Shown: positions 7,878 to 17,347 of the stretch, piece by piece
Position numbering within the stretch: the first letter of the stretch is position 1
Layout of the letters: every line of letters begins with the position of its first letter
Assembly: GCA_947570615.1 (NCBI GenBank)
Contig: CANOVJ010000013.1
Span: 1-64,000, forward strand
DNA: 64,000 bases
Source of the DNA: an uncultured Lachnospiraceae bacterium
Lineage (GTDB): Bacteria > Bacillota > Clostridia > Lachnospirales > Lachnospiraceae
Direction of reading: 5' to 3'
Translations under genes and position numbers: made by a program
The notes under the pieces: model-generated
Database searches by the model: none
What the model was told of the DNA's origin: nothing
The model's input: only the letters and a program-made list of their open reading frames with translations

Positions 7878-8975
7878 ATGAAACTGGGCATCGTAGGCCT
7901 TCCAAACGTAGGCAAAAGCACATTATTTAATTCACTGACAAGGGCGGGAGCGGAATCCGCCAACTATCCGTTCTGTACCATCGACCCCAATGTGGGGATT
8001 GCGGTGGTTCCGGACGAGCGGCTGAAGCTTTTGGGGGATATGTACCACTCCAAAAAGGTGACGCCTGCCGTGATCGAGTTTGTGGATATCGCCGGACTGG
8101 TGAAGGGAGCCTCCAAAGGAGAGGGACTTGGGAACCAGTTCTTAAGCCATATCCGGGAGGTGGACGCGGTGGTGCATGTGGTGCGCTGCTTCGAGGACTC
8201 CAATGTGATCCATGTGGACGGGGATATTAATCCTCTGCGGGATATCGAGACCATCGACCTGGAGCTGATCTTTGCCGACCTTGAGGTGTTAGAGCGCAGA
8301 ATCTCCAGAGTGGGTAAGGCCGCCAGGATGGACAGGACTCTTGGAAAGGAAGCCGCCCTGCTGGAGGCCTTAAAGGCTCATCTGGAGGAGGGAAAGCCTG
8401 CCAGAGGCTATCAGCCCCGGGATGAGGACGAGGAGGCGCTTGTGTCCTCCTTCAATCTGCTCACCGGCAAGCCGGTGATCTTCGCCGCCAATGTGGGGGA
8501 GGACGATCTTGCCAGCGACGGTGCGGAGAATAAGGGAGTACAGGCAGTGAGAGAATTTGCCGCGCAAAACGGCAGCGAGGTCTGTGTGATCTGCGCCCAG
8601 ATCGAGCAGGAGATTGCGGAGCTGGACGAGGAGGAGCGGATGATGTTCCTGGAGGATCTGGGGCTTTCCCAGTCCGGGCTTGAAAAGCTTATCCAGGCCA
8701 GCTATCATCTGCTGGGGCTTCACAGCTTCCTGACGGCGGGGGAGGACGAGACGAGAGCCTGGACCATCAAAATCGGCACGAAAGCGCCGCAGGCGGCGGG
8801 AAAGATACATACCGATTTTGAGAGAGGCTTTATCAAGGCGGAGGTGGTCAATTACCAGGATCTGCTCAGAGAAGGCTCTCTTGCGGCCGCCAGAGAAAAG
8901 GGTCTGGTCGGTATGGAGGGCAAGGACTATGTGGTAAAGGACGGGGATGTGATCCTCTTCCGCTTCAATGTATAA
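7878..8975 (+). CDS. ychF: Redox-regulated ATPase YchF (Obg-family)
   Basis: The 365-residue length matches the family. The P-loop GLPNVGKSTLFNSLT is followed by switch regions (CTIDPNVG, DIAGLVKGASKGEGLGNQFL). The usual NKxD specificity motif is altered (AANVGEDD), which in YchF accompanies preference for ATP. The C-terminal TGS-like domain ends YVVKDGDVILFRFNV. YchF binds ribosomes and is linked to stress and translation control. The start at 7878 is chosen because AAGGAGG lies 11 nt upstream; the open frame begins earlier at 7797. The gene stands at the border between the accessory region and conserved chromosome. Confidence 0.95.
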   Translation: MKLGIVGLPNVGKSTLFNSLTRAGAESANYPFCTIDPNVGIAVVPDERLKLLGDMYHSKKVTPAVIEFVDIAGLVKGASKGEGLGNQFLSHIREVDAVVHVVRCFEDSNVIHVDGDINPLRDIETIDLELIFADLEVLERRISRVGKAARMDRTLGKEAALLEALKAHLEEGKPARGYQPRDEDEEALVSSFNLLTGKPVIFAANVGEDDLASDGAENKGVQAVREFAAQNGSEVCVICAQIEQEIAELDEEERMMFLEDLGLSQSGLEKLIQASYHLLGLHSFLTAGEDETRAWTIKIGTKAPQAAGKIHTDFERGFIKAEVVNYQDLLREGSLAAAREKGLVGMEGKDYVVKDGDVILFRFNV

Positions 8976-8992
8976 AATAAGGAAGGATATTT

Positions 8993-9868
8993 ATGGATAT
9001 AATGGATATCTCTTTCCCAAATCTGGGGATTTATCTGAGGAATGTGCCAAAGAGCTTTTCGGTGTTTGGTTTTGAGATCGCTCTCTACGGGGCGATCATC
9101 GGGCTCGGTGTGATTGCCGGGATCCTGATGGCGGCCAGGCAGGCCAAAGTGACAGGGCAGGATCCCGATCTGTACTGGGATTTTTCCATATATGCGGTCT
9201 TTCTCTCCGTGGTGGGGGCGAGAATCTACTATGTGATTTTCCGGTGGGATCTGTATAAGGACAACCTCCTTAAGATTTTTAACATCCGGGAGGGAGGGCT
9301 CGCCATCTATGGCGGCGTGATCGCCGGCTTTACCACCCTGTTTGTGTACGCGGCGCTGAAAAAGCAGAACGCCCTGCGGATGGCGGATACGGCCGTAACC
9401 GGGCTGATTCTGGGACAGGCCATCGGAAGATGGGGAAATTTCACCAACCGGGAGGTATTCGGGGAGTACACGGACGGCCTGCTTGCCATGCGGCTTCCGG
9501 TGGCCGCGGTGCGGGAGTGGGATATCTCACAGTCGCTCCTGGCGCACATGGAGGAGGGGGCAAACTACATCCAGGTGCATCCCACTTTTCTGTACGAGAG
9601 CCTCTGGAATCTGGCTGTGTTGCTGGTGATGCTTCTCTACTGGAAGCACAAAAAATTCGAGGGGGAGATTGCCCTGCTCTATCTTGGCGGCTACGGGCTG
9701 GGGAGAGCGTGGATTGAGGGGATACGGACGGATCAGCTCTTCATTCCCGGGACAACAGTGCCGGTTTCCCAGGTGCTGGCCATCGTGCTGTTCGTGGGTG
9801 CGTTGGTGTGCGATCTGGTGGTGAGACGACGCAGAAGGGCCGCGGATAAAGGGCCGGAGGCAGAGTGA
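8993..9868 (+). CDS. lgt: Prolipoprotein diacylglyceryl transferase
   Basis: Transfers diacylglycerol from phosphatidylglycerol to the lipobox Cys of prelipoproteins. It is a 291-residue polytopic membrane protein. It has the family signature GRWGNFTNREVFG (the phosphatidylglycerol-binding loop), an earlier GGLAIYGGVIAG loop and the HPTFLYESLWN segment. GGAAGG precedes the ATG. It lies 17 nt after ychF, so the two are probably co-transcribed and end at the terminator at 10009-10041. Confidence 0.95.
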   Translation: MDIMDISFPNLGIYLRNVPKSFSVFGFEIALYGAIIGLGVIAGILMAARQAKVTGQDPDLYWDFSIYAVFLSVVGARIYYVIFRWDLYKDNLLKIFNIREGGLAIYGGVIAGFTTLFVYAALKKQNALRMADTAVTGLILGQAIGRWGNFTNREVFGEYTDGLLAMRLPVAAVREWDISQSLLAHMEEGANYIQVHPTFLYESLWNLAVLLVMLLYWKHKKFEGEIALLYLGGYGLGRAWIEGIRTDQLFIPGTTVPVSQVLAIVLFVGALVCDLVVRRRRRAADKGPEAE

Positions 9869-10008
9869 GAAAGCGGCCGGAGGGTGCGCGCTGAGAGGGC
9901 CGGCCGGCTTCGCGATAAGTTTTTTTGAGAGCCAGAATAGCATATCTGGTATGAGAAACCGAAAGAAACACCCACATATTGTACAAATCAGATGATTCGA
10001 GGAATCAG

Positions 10009-10041
10009 GAGCTTCGCAGAAAACCGCGGAGCTCTTTTTTT
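10009..10041 (+). terminator. Intrinsic terminator after lgt
   Basis: AGCTTCGC (10010-10017) pairs with GCGGAGCT (10026-10033), followed by a seven-T run. The GC-rich stretch 9869-10008 before it shows no gene. Confidence 0.85.
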
Positions 10042-10079
10042 ACTTGCGCGGGGGGAGGAATTGGGTTAAAATGAAACAT

Positions 10080-10127
10080 AAAGTGGTAGAAAGTGGAGGA
10101 TAGTGTATATCAGGTGGTAGAAAGTGG
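10080..10127 (+). promoter_or_regulatory. MraZ operator: five AAAGTGG-like boxes
   Basis: AAAGTGG occurs at 10080, 10090 and 10121, with variants ATAGTGT (10100) and CAGGTGG (10111), spaced 10 or 11 bp. Tandem boxes of this type spaced by three bases are the known binding sites by which MraZ autoregulates the division cluster. A clear -35/-10 pair is not obvious; TTGGGT at 10061 may be the -35. Confidence 0.75.
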
Positions 10128-10217
10128 CGGATCGCTTCCCGATTTTCCAGGCCACTTTGAGAGAAGAGGCAGCCATTGCTTTTTGGAAAAGGGACAGGCA
10201 TGGCAGGGTGAACGCAT

Positions 10218-10649
10218 ATGTTTATGGGAGAATACAACCATACAATAGATGCCAAGGGCAGACTGATTATCCCGTCCAGATTCCGGGAGGCGCTGGGGGA
10301 TGAATTTGTCGTGACCAGAGGAATGGACGGTTGCCTGTTCGTGTACGACGGTCCCGAGTGGCAGGCCTTTGAGGAGAAATTACGCGGTTTACCCATGATC
10401 GATAAAGAGGCAAGACAGTTTACACGTTTTTTCCTGGCCGGAGCGGCCAGCGTTGAGGTGGACAAACAGGGAAGAATCCTGCTCCCGGGGGTTTTGCGCG
10501 AGTTTGCGGATATCACGAAGGATGTGGTGCTTGTGGGCGTGGGAAGCAGAGTGGAAATCTGGAGTAAGGACAGATGGGAGGGAACCGTGACCTGCCAGGA
10601 TATGGAGGAGATCTCCAGACACATGATCGACCTGGGAATCAGTTTTTAA
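10218..10649 (+). CDS. mraZ: Transcriptional regulator MraZ
   Basis: A 143-residue protein with two SpoVT/AbrB-like repeats, each carrying the DxxxR motif: IDAKGRLIIPSRFRE near residue 10 and VDKQGRILLPGVLRE near residue 85. It forms ring oligomers that bind tandem boxes upstream of its own gene, which are present at 10080-10127. It is first in the division and cell-wall cluster and 9 nt before rsmH. Size and motifs are typical. Confidence 0.95.
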   Translation: MFMGEYNHTIDAKGRLIIPSRFREALGDEFVVTRGMDGCLFVYDGPEWQAFEEKLRGLPMIDKEARQFTRFFLAGAASVEVDKQGRILLPGVLREFADITKDVVLVGVGSRVEIWSKDRWEGTVTCQDMEEISRHMIDLGISF

Positions 10650-10658
10650 GGAGCGGCA

Positions 10659-11615
10659 ATGGCATTCGAACACACATCCGTGTTGCTTTGGGAGACAATT
10701 GAAGGACTTAAGATAAAGCCGCAGGGGATCTACGTGGACGGAACGCTGGGCGGCGGCGGACATTCCCGGGAGATTGCGGCGCGCCTTGGAGAGGGCGGCA
10801 GGCTGATCGGAATCGATCAGGATGAGGCTGCCATCCGGGCGGCGGGGGAGAGGCTTTCGCCCTTCGGGGAAAAGGTGAGCATTCTTCGGGGGAATTTTCG
10901 GGATACCAGGGAGCTGCTGGTTGCGTGCGGCGTCAGTCAGATCGACGGGATGGTATTAGATCTCGGGGTATCCTCCTACCAGCTTGATACACAGGAGAGA
11001 GGCTTTTCCTACCGGTTTGACGCGCCTCTTGACATGCGGATGGATCAGCGTCAGAGCCTGACGGCCAGAGACATTGTAAATACCTGGGAGGAGAGAGAGC
11101 TGTTCCGGGTGATCCGGGATTACGGCGAAGATAAATTTGCAAAAAACATAGCCAGACATATTGTGGCAGCCAGACAGAAGAAGCCCATTGAGACCACGGA
11201 AGAATTAAACGGGATCATCCGGGCGGCTATCCCGGCCAGAATGCGTTCGGAGAAAGGACATCCTTCCAAAAGAACCTTCCAGGCCATACGGATCGAGTGT
11301 AACGGGGAGCTGCAGGCGCTTGAGGATTCCCTGGAGGGACTGATCGATCTGTTAGCTCCCGGGGGAAGAATCTGTATCATCACATTTCATTCTCTGGAGG
11401 ATCGGATCGTAAAGAACGCCTTCCGAAATGCGGCGAATCCGTGCAGCTGTCCGCCGGAATTTCCGGTATGTATCTGCGGAAAGGTCAGCCGGGGAAGGGT
11501 GGTCACATCAAAACCGGTATTGCCGGGAAAAGAGGAGATGGAGGTAAATCCCAGAGCCAAAAGCGCGAAACTGAGGATTTTTGAGAAAGCAGAAAATGAT
11601 GAAAGGGGCGTGTAG
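10659..11615 (+). CDS. rsmH: 16S rRNA (cytosine-1402-N4)-methyltransferase
   Basis: The 318-residue RsmH/MraW methylates C1402 in the 30S P site. It shows the SAM-binding [12 protein letters not shown] motif, [10 protein letters not shown], the inserted helical domain with [16 protein letters not shown], and the C-terminal [16 protein letters not shown] precedes the ATG. It is the usual second gene of the mra cluster and is tightly coupled to mraZ. Confidence 0.95.
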   Translation: MAFEHTSVLLWETIEGLKIKPQGIYVDGTLGGGGHSREIAARLGEGGRLIGIDQDEAAIRAAGERLSPFGEKVSILRGNFRDTRELLVACGVSQIDGMVLDLGVSSYQLDTQERGFSYRFDAPLDMRMDQRQSLTARDIVNTWEERELFRVIRDYGEDKFAKNIARHIVAARQKKPIETTEELNGIIRAAIPARMRSEKGHPSKRTFQAIRIECNGELQALEDSLEGLIDLLAPGGRICIITFHSLEDRIVKNAFRNAANPCSCPPEFPVCICGKVSRGRVVTSKPVLPGKEEMEVNPRAKSAKLRIFEKAENDERGV

Positions 11616-11671
11616 ACGTCCGGGCTGTGGGAGAGGGAGCCCGCGGCATATATGACAGGAGATTGCAGACT

Positions 11672-12154
11672 ATGGCAGTAAACACAGGTAACAGAAGACA
11701 AAGTGCATACAGAGAGAGCGTTTATGTGCACGGAAATACTGCCAGAAAGCTGGAGCTTGTTCCGGCTTATGAGGAGAGAAGACAGGAACGCAGGAAGGTA
11801 AGTCCCAGAACGCGCAAAAACCGGGAGCGGGCGCTGCACATGAACATCGGCTCCGTGCTCTCCCTGGCGATCCCCATGGTGGGGGCGGCGCTGATCCTTA
11901 CGGCCTATCTGACTCTGCAATCGGATATCACCAACAGCATCAAGAATATCGCGGCACTGGAGAGCACCTTAAATAATCTGAAAATGGATAACGACGAGAA
12001 CTACAGCAGAATCACCAGCAGCGTGGATCTGGAAGAGGTGAAACGGATTGCCATACAGGAGCTGGGGATGCAGTATGCGCAGGAGGGGCAGATCATCCGC
12101 TTTAACGGCGAGGGCAGCGATTATATCAGACAGACCGGAAATATTCCGCAGTGA
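11672..12154 (+). CDS. FtsL-like septum protein
   Basis: A 160-residue type II membrane protein. It has a basic cytoplasmic tail of about 57 residues, one membrane helix (LSLAIPMVGAALILTAYL) and an extracellular coiled coil (IKNIAALESTLNNLKMDNDE). This topology and its position between rsmH and a class B PBP are those of FtsL, which recruits FtsW/PBP with DivIB. Sequence identity within FtsL is low, so the call rests mainly on context. The start at 11672 follows AGGAGA; an upstream ATG at 11627 is less likely. Confidence 0.7.
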   Translation: MAVNTGNRRQSAYRESVYVHGNTARKLELVPAYEERRQERRKVSPRTRKNRERALHMNIGSVLSLAIPMVGAALILTAYLTLQSDITNSIKNIAALESTLNNLKMDNDENYSRITSSVDLEEVKRIAIQELGMQYAQEGQIIRFNGEGSDYIRQTGNIPQ

Positions 12155-12183
12155 GTCCGGCAGGATGATAAGCAGGTGGAAAT

Positions 12184-14493
12184 GTGAGAAGAAAGCGAAA
12201 TAACAGATTTACGATTAAAATGCAGAAAAAGCTGCTGGTATTGTTTCTGATGATCCTGGTAGCGTTTGTGGGACTGTCCTACCGGCTTCTGGCCATCACC
12301 AGAGACCGGGGAGAGAAGTACAAGAAACAGGTTCTCTCCCAGCAGCGCTATGACAGCACCACGATTCCCTGTAAGAGGGGATCGATTCTGGACGCCAACG
12401 GAAGCATTCTGGCCTCCAGCGAGAAGGTTTACAACGTGATTCTGGACGCCGTGGCCGTCTCGGAAAAGGAGGAGTACCTGGAGCCCACCATGGAGGCGCT
12501 GCGCAGTCAGCTTGGAATCGACACAGGCCAGGTGCGCAGCTACATAGAGGCCAATAAGGAAACCTCGCGATATAAGGTGCTGGCAAAACGGCTGGAATAC
12601 GAACAGATCAGCGGCTTTGTGGAGCTGATGGAGGCGGAGGACTCCAACATAAAGGGAATCTGGTTTGAGGATGAGTACAAGCGGGTATATCCCGGCGGGA
12701 GCCTGGCCTGCGATGTAATCGGCTTTACCACCAGCGACAGTGTGGGCTCCTACGGACTGGAGGAACATTATAACGATGTGCTCTCCGGAACCTCCGGCAG
12801 AGAATACGGCTATTTAAACGACGACTCCAATCTGGAGCGGACCACCATTCCGGCGGAGGACGGCAACAGCATCGTCACCACCATCGACATCAATATCCAG
12901 CGGATCGTGGAGAAATACCTGGCGAAATTCGACGAGGAATTCCGCGATCAGTTCCATGAGGGAAACGGAGCTAACAATGTGGGCGCAATCGTGATGGATG
13001 TGGATACCGGGGGCGTGCTCGCCATGGCCAGCTCCCCGGTGTTTGACTTAAACGATACCAGAAATACGGACGCGCTGCTGGGAATGCGCCTTTTGGATAA
13101 GGAAGGAAAAAAGACCCAGGAATACATTAACGAGCAGAATGTGCGTACCCTGGAGCAGGATGCGGACGCTCTTTACCAGAATCTGAACGCGCTGTGGAAA
13201 AACTTCTGCATCAGCGATACCTACGAGCCCGGATCGGTGGCCAAGCCCTTCACTGTGGCGGCGGGGATCGAGAGTGGAAGTATCACGGGGAATGAAGGCT
13301 ATACCTGCAATGGGAAGCTGGATATTGGCGGGCATGAAATCAAGTGCCATAACAAATGGGGGGACGGATATCTGACCGTATCGCAGGGAATAGAGTGCTC
13401 CTGCAATGTGAACATGATGTATGTGGCCCAGGCCACAGGGATCGAGACCTTTACCGAGTTCCAGCATATCTTCAACATGGGGCTCAAGACCAATATCGAC
13501 CTGGCGGGGGAATCCCGGACGGCCGACCTGGTGTACAACGACGAGAGCCTGGCGGGTCCCATGGGCCCGACCGAGCTTGCCACCGGCAGCTTTGGCCAGG
13601 GCTATAACGTGACCATGATCGAGATGATCGCCGGCTTCTGCGCCCTGATCAACGGCGGGTACTACTATGAGCCCCATGTGGTCAGTAAGATTGTGAGCCC
13701 CTCCGGAGCTACCGTGCAGAACATCGAACCCAGGATTTTGAAGCAGGTAATCTCCGAGACCACCTCCGCAAAGGTGCGGGAGATGTGTAATCTGGTGGTG
13801 TCCGGAGAAAACGGAACCGGAAAGACCGCCCGTCCTGCCGGCTATATGATCGGTGGGAAGACAGGAACGGCGGAGACCCTGCCAAGAGGCAACAAGGAGT
13901 ACGTGGTATCCTTCATGGGATACGCTCCGGCGGACGATCCGCAGATCGCCATCTATGTAGTGGTGGACAGGGCCAATATCGTGGGGGATCTCCAGGCGGA
14001 CGCCAAGTTTGCCACCGGGATCGTGCGCAATGTCCTCACGGAGGTTCTGCCCTATCTGGGGATTTTCATGACGGAGGAGCTCTCCGACAATGAGCGGGAG
14101 GAGCTTGAGGCCCTTAAGATCGAGATTATGACTCCTCCTGCGGGAGCGGAGGGAGAATCTCCCGAGGGGGAGGAAGGGACAGGCCCCACAGATCCCGCCC
14201 AGGGAGAGGGCGGCGAGGGAGAAGGAGGAGAAGGGACAGGAGAGGAAAATGAACCCAGGCAGGAGCCCTGGAAGGACTTCCCCATCGACCCGGAGACCGG
14301 CTATGCCAGGGATCCTGACACCGGAGAATATGTGGATCCGGTGACGGGAGCCGTGATTGGCGGAAGCTTTGATGGCGGCGCAGCTTTGGCAGGCGCCTCT
14401 GATCCGTCGGCTTCGCCGGGACAGAGTCCGTCCCCGTCGGTCTCGCCGGAGCCTTCAGGGTCTCCCACACCCACGCCGCAGAGCGGACAGTGA
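12184..14493 (+). CDS. Class B penicillin-binding protein (FtsI/SpoVD type)
   Basis: A D,D-transpeptidase for septal peptidoglycan, 769 residues. It has an N-terminal membrane anchor (LLVLFLMILVAFVGLSYRLL), a pedestal domain, and a transpeptidase domain with GSVAK (active Ser), CSCN (SxN motif) and GGKTGTAE. After about residue 640 it carries a Glu/Gly/Pro-rich, Ser/Pro-rich tail instead of PASTA domains, probably wall-spanning. It starts at GTG after AGGTGG. It is followed by a strong hairpin and then a second class B PBP, so the division PBP role could belong to either. Confidence 0.9.
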   Translation: MRRKRNNRFTIKMQKKLLVLFLMILVAFVGLSYRLLAITRDRGEKYKKQVLSQQRYDSTTIPCKRGSILDANGSILASSEKVYNVILDAVAVSEKEEYLEPTMEALRSQLGIDTGQVRSYIEANKETSRYKVLAKRLEYEQISGFVELMEAEDSNIKGIWFEDEYKRVYPGGSLACDVIGFTTSDSVGSYGLEEHYNDVLSGTSGREYGYLNDDSNLERTTIPAEDGNSIVTTIDINIQRIVEKYLAKFDEEFRDQFHEGNGANNVGAIVMDVDTGGVLAMASSPVFDLNDTRNTDALLGMRLLDKEGKKTQEYINEQNVRTLEQDADALYQNLNALWKNFCISDTYEPGSVAKPFTVAAGIESGSITGNEGYTCNGKLDIGGHEIKCHNKWGDGYLTVSQGIECSCNVNMMYVAQATGIETFTEFQHIFNMGLKTNIDLAGESRTADLVYNDESLAGPMGPTELATGSFGQGYNVTMIEMIAGFCALINGGYYYEPHVVSKIVSPSGATVQNIEPRILKQVISETTSAKVREMCNLVVSGENGTGKTARPAGYMIGGKTGTAETLPRGNKEYVVSFMGYAPADDPQIAIYVVVDRANIVGDLQADAKFATGIVRNVLTEVLPYLGIFMTEELSDNEREELEALKIEIMTPPAGAEGESPEGEEGTGPTDPAQGEGGEGEGGEGTGEENEPRQEPWKDFPIDPETGYARDPDTGEYVDPVTGAVIGGSFDGGAALAGASDPSASPGQSPSPSVSPEPSGSPTPTPQSGQ

Positions 14494-14520
14494 GACAAAT
14501 AACACAGGATAAAAGAGAAT

Positions 14521-14573
14521 AACCTCATGGAACAGGTAATAAATTGTAGTAATATCTGTTCCGTGAGGTTTTT
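14521..14573 (+). terminator. Long hairpin with U run between the two PBP genes
   Basis: Arms 14521-14535 and 14556-14570 form a 15-bp stem (one G-U pair) around a 20-nt loop, followed by TTTTT. It is terminator-shaped. The GTGAGG that would serve as ribosome binding site for the next gene lies inside the 3' arm, and that gene's TTG start follows at 14576. It may act as a terminator, an attenuator or a translation switch. Confidence 0.75.
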
Positions 14574-14575
14574 AG

Positions 14576-16303
14576 TTGAATAACAAAACCTATCATAGAA
14601 AGAAAATCGTTACCATCTTTTTCGGCTCCATGGCGATTATCCTTTTTCTCGCTGTGCGGCTGGGGTATCTGATGGTGTTTGAATCCGACTACTATTCGGA
14701 AAAAGCGGATCAGCTTCATGAGCGGGAGAGAAGCATCAAGGCTGCCAGGGGAAGAATTCTGGACGCCAACGGCACGGTGATCGCGGACAACAGAACCGTC
14801 TGTACCATCTCGGTGATCCATAACCAGATCAGGGATCCCGACCGGGTGGTGGAGGTCCTCAGTAAGGAGCTGGAGCTTTCCCAGGAGTATGTCAGGAAGC
14901 GTGTGGAAAAGTATTCCTCCATAGAGCGGATCAGGAGTAATGTGGGAAAGGAAAAAGGGGATGCCATCAGGTCCTACAACCTGGAGGGCGTGAAGGTAGA
15001 CGAGGATTACAAGCGTTATTATCCCTATGACGACCTGGCGTCCAAGGTGTTGGGCTTTACCGGGGGAGACAATCAGGGAATCATCGGCCTGGAGGTGAAA
15101 TACGAGGAATACCTCAGGGGGCAGGAGGGTCTTATACTGACGGTCACCGACGCAAGGGGCGTGGAGATCGACGCGGCGGGAGAAAAACGGGTGGAATCTG
15201 TGCCGGGGCATGATCTTTACACCAGCCTGGACATGAATATCCAGAGCTATGCCACCCAGCTCGCCAGACAGGTGATGGAGACCAAGGAGGCGGAGCGGGT
15301 TTCCATTCTGGTGATGAATCCTCAGAACGGGGAGATCATGGCCATGGTGGATGTGCCGGAATTTGATCTGAACAATCCCTATACCCTGCCGGAGGGAATC
15401 GATGCGGAAAGCCTCACCCAGGAGCAGACCCAGGAACAGCTCAACCGCATGTGGCGTAACGGCTGCATCAACGATACCTATGAACCAGGCTCCACCTTCA
15501 AGATCATCACCGCCGCCGCCGGGCTTGAGGAGGGAGTGGTGACGCCCCAGGACCGGTTCAGCTGTCCCGGCTTTATCATGGTGGAGGACCGCAGGATCCG
15601 GTGCCACAAGACTGCCGGGCACGGGGCGCAGAATTTCATAGAAGCGACTATGAACAGCTGTAATCCGGTGTTTATCACGGTGGGGCTGCGCCTTGGAGTG
15701 GAGAATTACTACCGTTATTTTACTCAGTTCGGACTGAAAGACAGGACGGGTATCGACCTGCCCGGGGAGGCGGGGACGATTATGCATAAGATGGAGGACA
15801 TGAAGGCGGTGGAGCTGGCCACGGTATCCTTTGGCCAGTCCTTCCAGATCACGCCCATCCAGCTTGCCACCACCGTTTCCTCCATCATAAACGGAGGGAA
15901 CCGGATCACCCCGCATCTGGCGGTCATGACTGCCGACCGTGAGGGAACGGAGATGAAAAGGTTCTCTTATCCGGTGACGGAGCATATTGTATCAGAGGAA
16001 ACCTCCGCCACCATGCGGATGATTCTTGAACAGGTGGTGGAGAGCGGTTCCGGAAAAAACGGTTATGTGGAGGGCGCCAGGGTGGGCGGGAAGACCGCCA
16101 CCAGCCAGACTCTGCCGAGAGGGAGCGGGCGTTATATCGCCTCCTTTCTTGGATTCGCCCCGGCGGACGATCCCCAGGTGCTGGCTCTGGCCATCGTCCA
16201 CACGCCCCAGGGGAATTATTACGGAAGCCAGGTGGCGGCTCCGGTAGTGCGACAGCTTTTTGAAAATATTCTTCCTTATTTGGAGAAAATGGATTATAAT
16301 TGA
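14576..16303 (+). CDS. Class B penicillin-binding protein (second copy, SpoVD-like)
   Basis: A 575-residue D,D-transpeptidase with a short basic tail, a membrane helix (IFFGSMAIILFLAVRLGYL), a pedestal, and catalytic GSTFK, NSCN and GGKTATSQ. The third motif is KTA instead of the near-universal KTG. No PASTA domains. A TTG start is inferred: it keeps the whole anchor, and the only ATG nearby (14630) would cut it. In Bacillus the equivalent tandem gene spoVD works on the spore cortex with SpoVE; that role here is an inference. Confidence 0.85.
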   Translation: MNNKTYHRKKIVTIFFGSMAIILFLAVRLGYLMVFESDYYSEKADQLHERERSIKAARGRILDANGTVIADNRTVCTISVIHNQIRDPDRVVEVLSKELELSQEYVRKRVEKYSSIERIRSNVGKEKGDAIRSYNLEGVKVDEDYKRYYPYDDLASKVLGFTGGDNQGIIGLEVKYEEYLRGQEGLILTVTDARGVEIDAAGEKRVESVPGHDLYTSLDMNIQSYATQLARQVMETKEAERVSILVMNPQNGEIMAMVDVPEFDLNNPYTLPEGIDAESLTQEQTQEQLNRMWRNGCINDTYEPGSTFKIITAAAGLEEGVVTPQDRFSCPGFIMVEDRRIRCHKTAGHGAQNFIEATMNSCNPVFITVGLRLGVENYYRYFTQFGLKDRTGIDLPGEAGTIMHKMEDMKAVELATVSFGQSFQITPIQLATTVSSIINGGNRITPHLAVMTADREGTEMKRFSYPVTEHIVSEETSATMRMILEQVVESGSGKNGYVEGARVGGKTATSQTLPRGSGRYIASFLGFAPADDPQVLALAIVHTPQGNYYGSQVAAPVVRQLFENILPYLEKMDYN

Positions 16304-16315
16304 GAGGTGCAGGCT

Positions 16316-17275
16316 ATGACAGGTAGCAGGATAGTAATGCCCATACTGATATCCTTCGGACTGAGCGCGGTTTTGGGACCCGTTGTGATCCCTCTGCTGA
16401 GAAGGCTCAAGGCGGGCCAGACCGTCAGGGAGGACGGCCCCAAAGCCCACCTGAAGAAGTCGGGAACGCCCACCATGGGCGGAATTCTGATTTTGCTCAG
16501 CGTGAGCGTCACATCGGCGCTCTATGCGAAGCAGTGTCCCAGGATCATGCCCGTCCTGTTTCTGACCCTTGGCTTTGGGATGATCGGCTTTCTGGACGAC
16601 TATATCAAGGTGGTGCTGCGGCGCTCCATGGGGCTTCGCGCCTGGCAGAAGATGCTTTTACAGATCATCGTGACGGGGGTGTTTGCCCGGTATCTCTATG
16701 GGAGCGGAGAAGCGCTTCTGATGCTGCGTATTCCCTTTGTAAAGGGATATTATGTGGATTTTGGCTGGCTGAACCTTCCCCTGTTATTCGGGGCGGTGAT
16801 CGGTACGGTCAACGGTGTGAATTTTACTGACGGGCTGGACGGACTTGCGGCCAGCGTCACCGTCATGGTCGCCACCTTTTTTACGGTGGCGGCGGTGGGG
16901 ACCGGGACGGAGATCGTGCCGGTGACCTGTGCCGTGACGGGAGCGCTTCTGGGATTTTTGCTGTTTAATGTATATCCGGCCAGTATTTTTATGGGAGATA
17001 CAGGCTCCCTTGCGCTGGGAGGTTTTGTGGCGGCCTGCGCTTATATGATGCGGATGCCGTTATTTCTGCCGATCGTGGGCTTCATCTACCTGGCGGAGGT
17101 GCTCTCTGTGATCATACAGGTGTTATATTTTAAAATCAGCGGCGGCAGACGGATCTTTAAGATGGCGCCTCTTCACCATCACTTCGAGCTGTGCGGCTGG
17201 AAGGAGACGAAGGTGGCGGCCGTATTTTCCATTGTGACGGCCCTTTTGTGCCTGCTGGCCCTTCTGGGACTGTGA
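16316..17275 (+). CDS. mraY: Phospho-N-acetylmuramoyl-pentapeptide transferase
   Basis: Transfers phospho-MurNAc-pentapeptide from UDP to undecaprenyl phosphate, giving lipid I at the inner membrane face. A polytopic protein of 319 residues with HLKKSGTPTMGG, FLDDYIK (catalytic DD), NFTDGLDGLA and MGDTGSLALGG. The HHHFE motif lies near the C-terminus. The ATG at 16316 follows GAGAGG; a GTG three codons earlier is possible. Its usual partner murG is not in the cluster. Confidence 0.95.
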   Translation: MTGSRIVMPILISFGLSAVLGPVVIPLLRRLKAGQTVREDGPKAHLKKSGTPTMGGILILLSVSVTSALYAKQCPRIMPVLFLTLGFGMIGFLDDYIKVVLRRSMGLRAWQKMLLQIIVTGVFARYLYGSGEALLMLRIPFVKGYYVDFGWLNLPLLFGAVIGTVNGVNFTDGLDGLAASVTVMVATFFTVAAVGTGTEIVPVTCAVTGALLGFLLFNVYPASIFMGDTGSLALGGFVAACAYMMRMPLFLPIVGFIYLAEVLSVIIQVLYFKISGGRRIFKMAPLHHHFELCGWKETKVAAVFSIVTALLCLLALLGL

Positions 17276-17347
17276 ATGATGGAATGAACCCCGCAGGACA
17301 TCCGGATTTATATATCTGCCAAAGCGGACAGATGGGAGTTGGTTAAA

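Noticed and set aside
14525..15985. Long minus-strand open frame of 486 codons opposite the second PBP
   Set aside because: It is the antisense shadow of a well-supported PBP gene, with no ribosome site and His/Leu/Gly-biased composition unlike a real protein.
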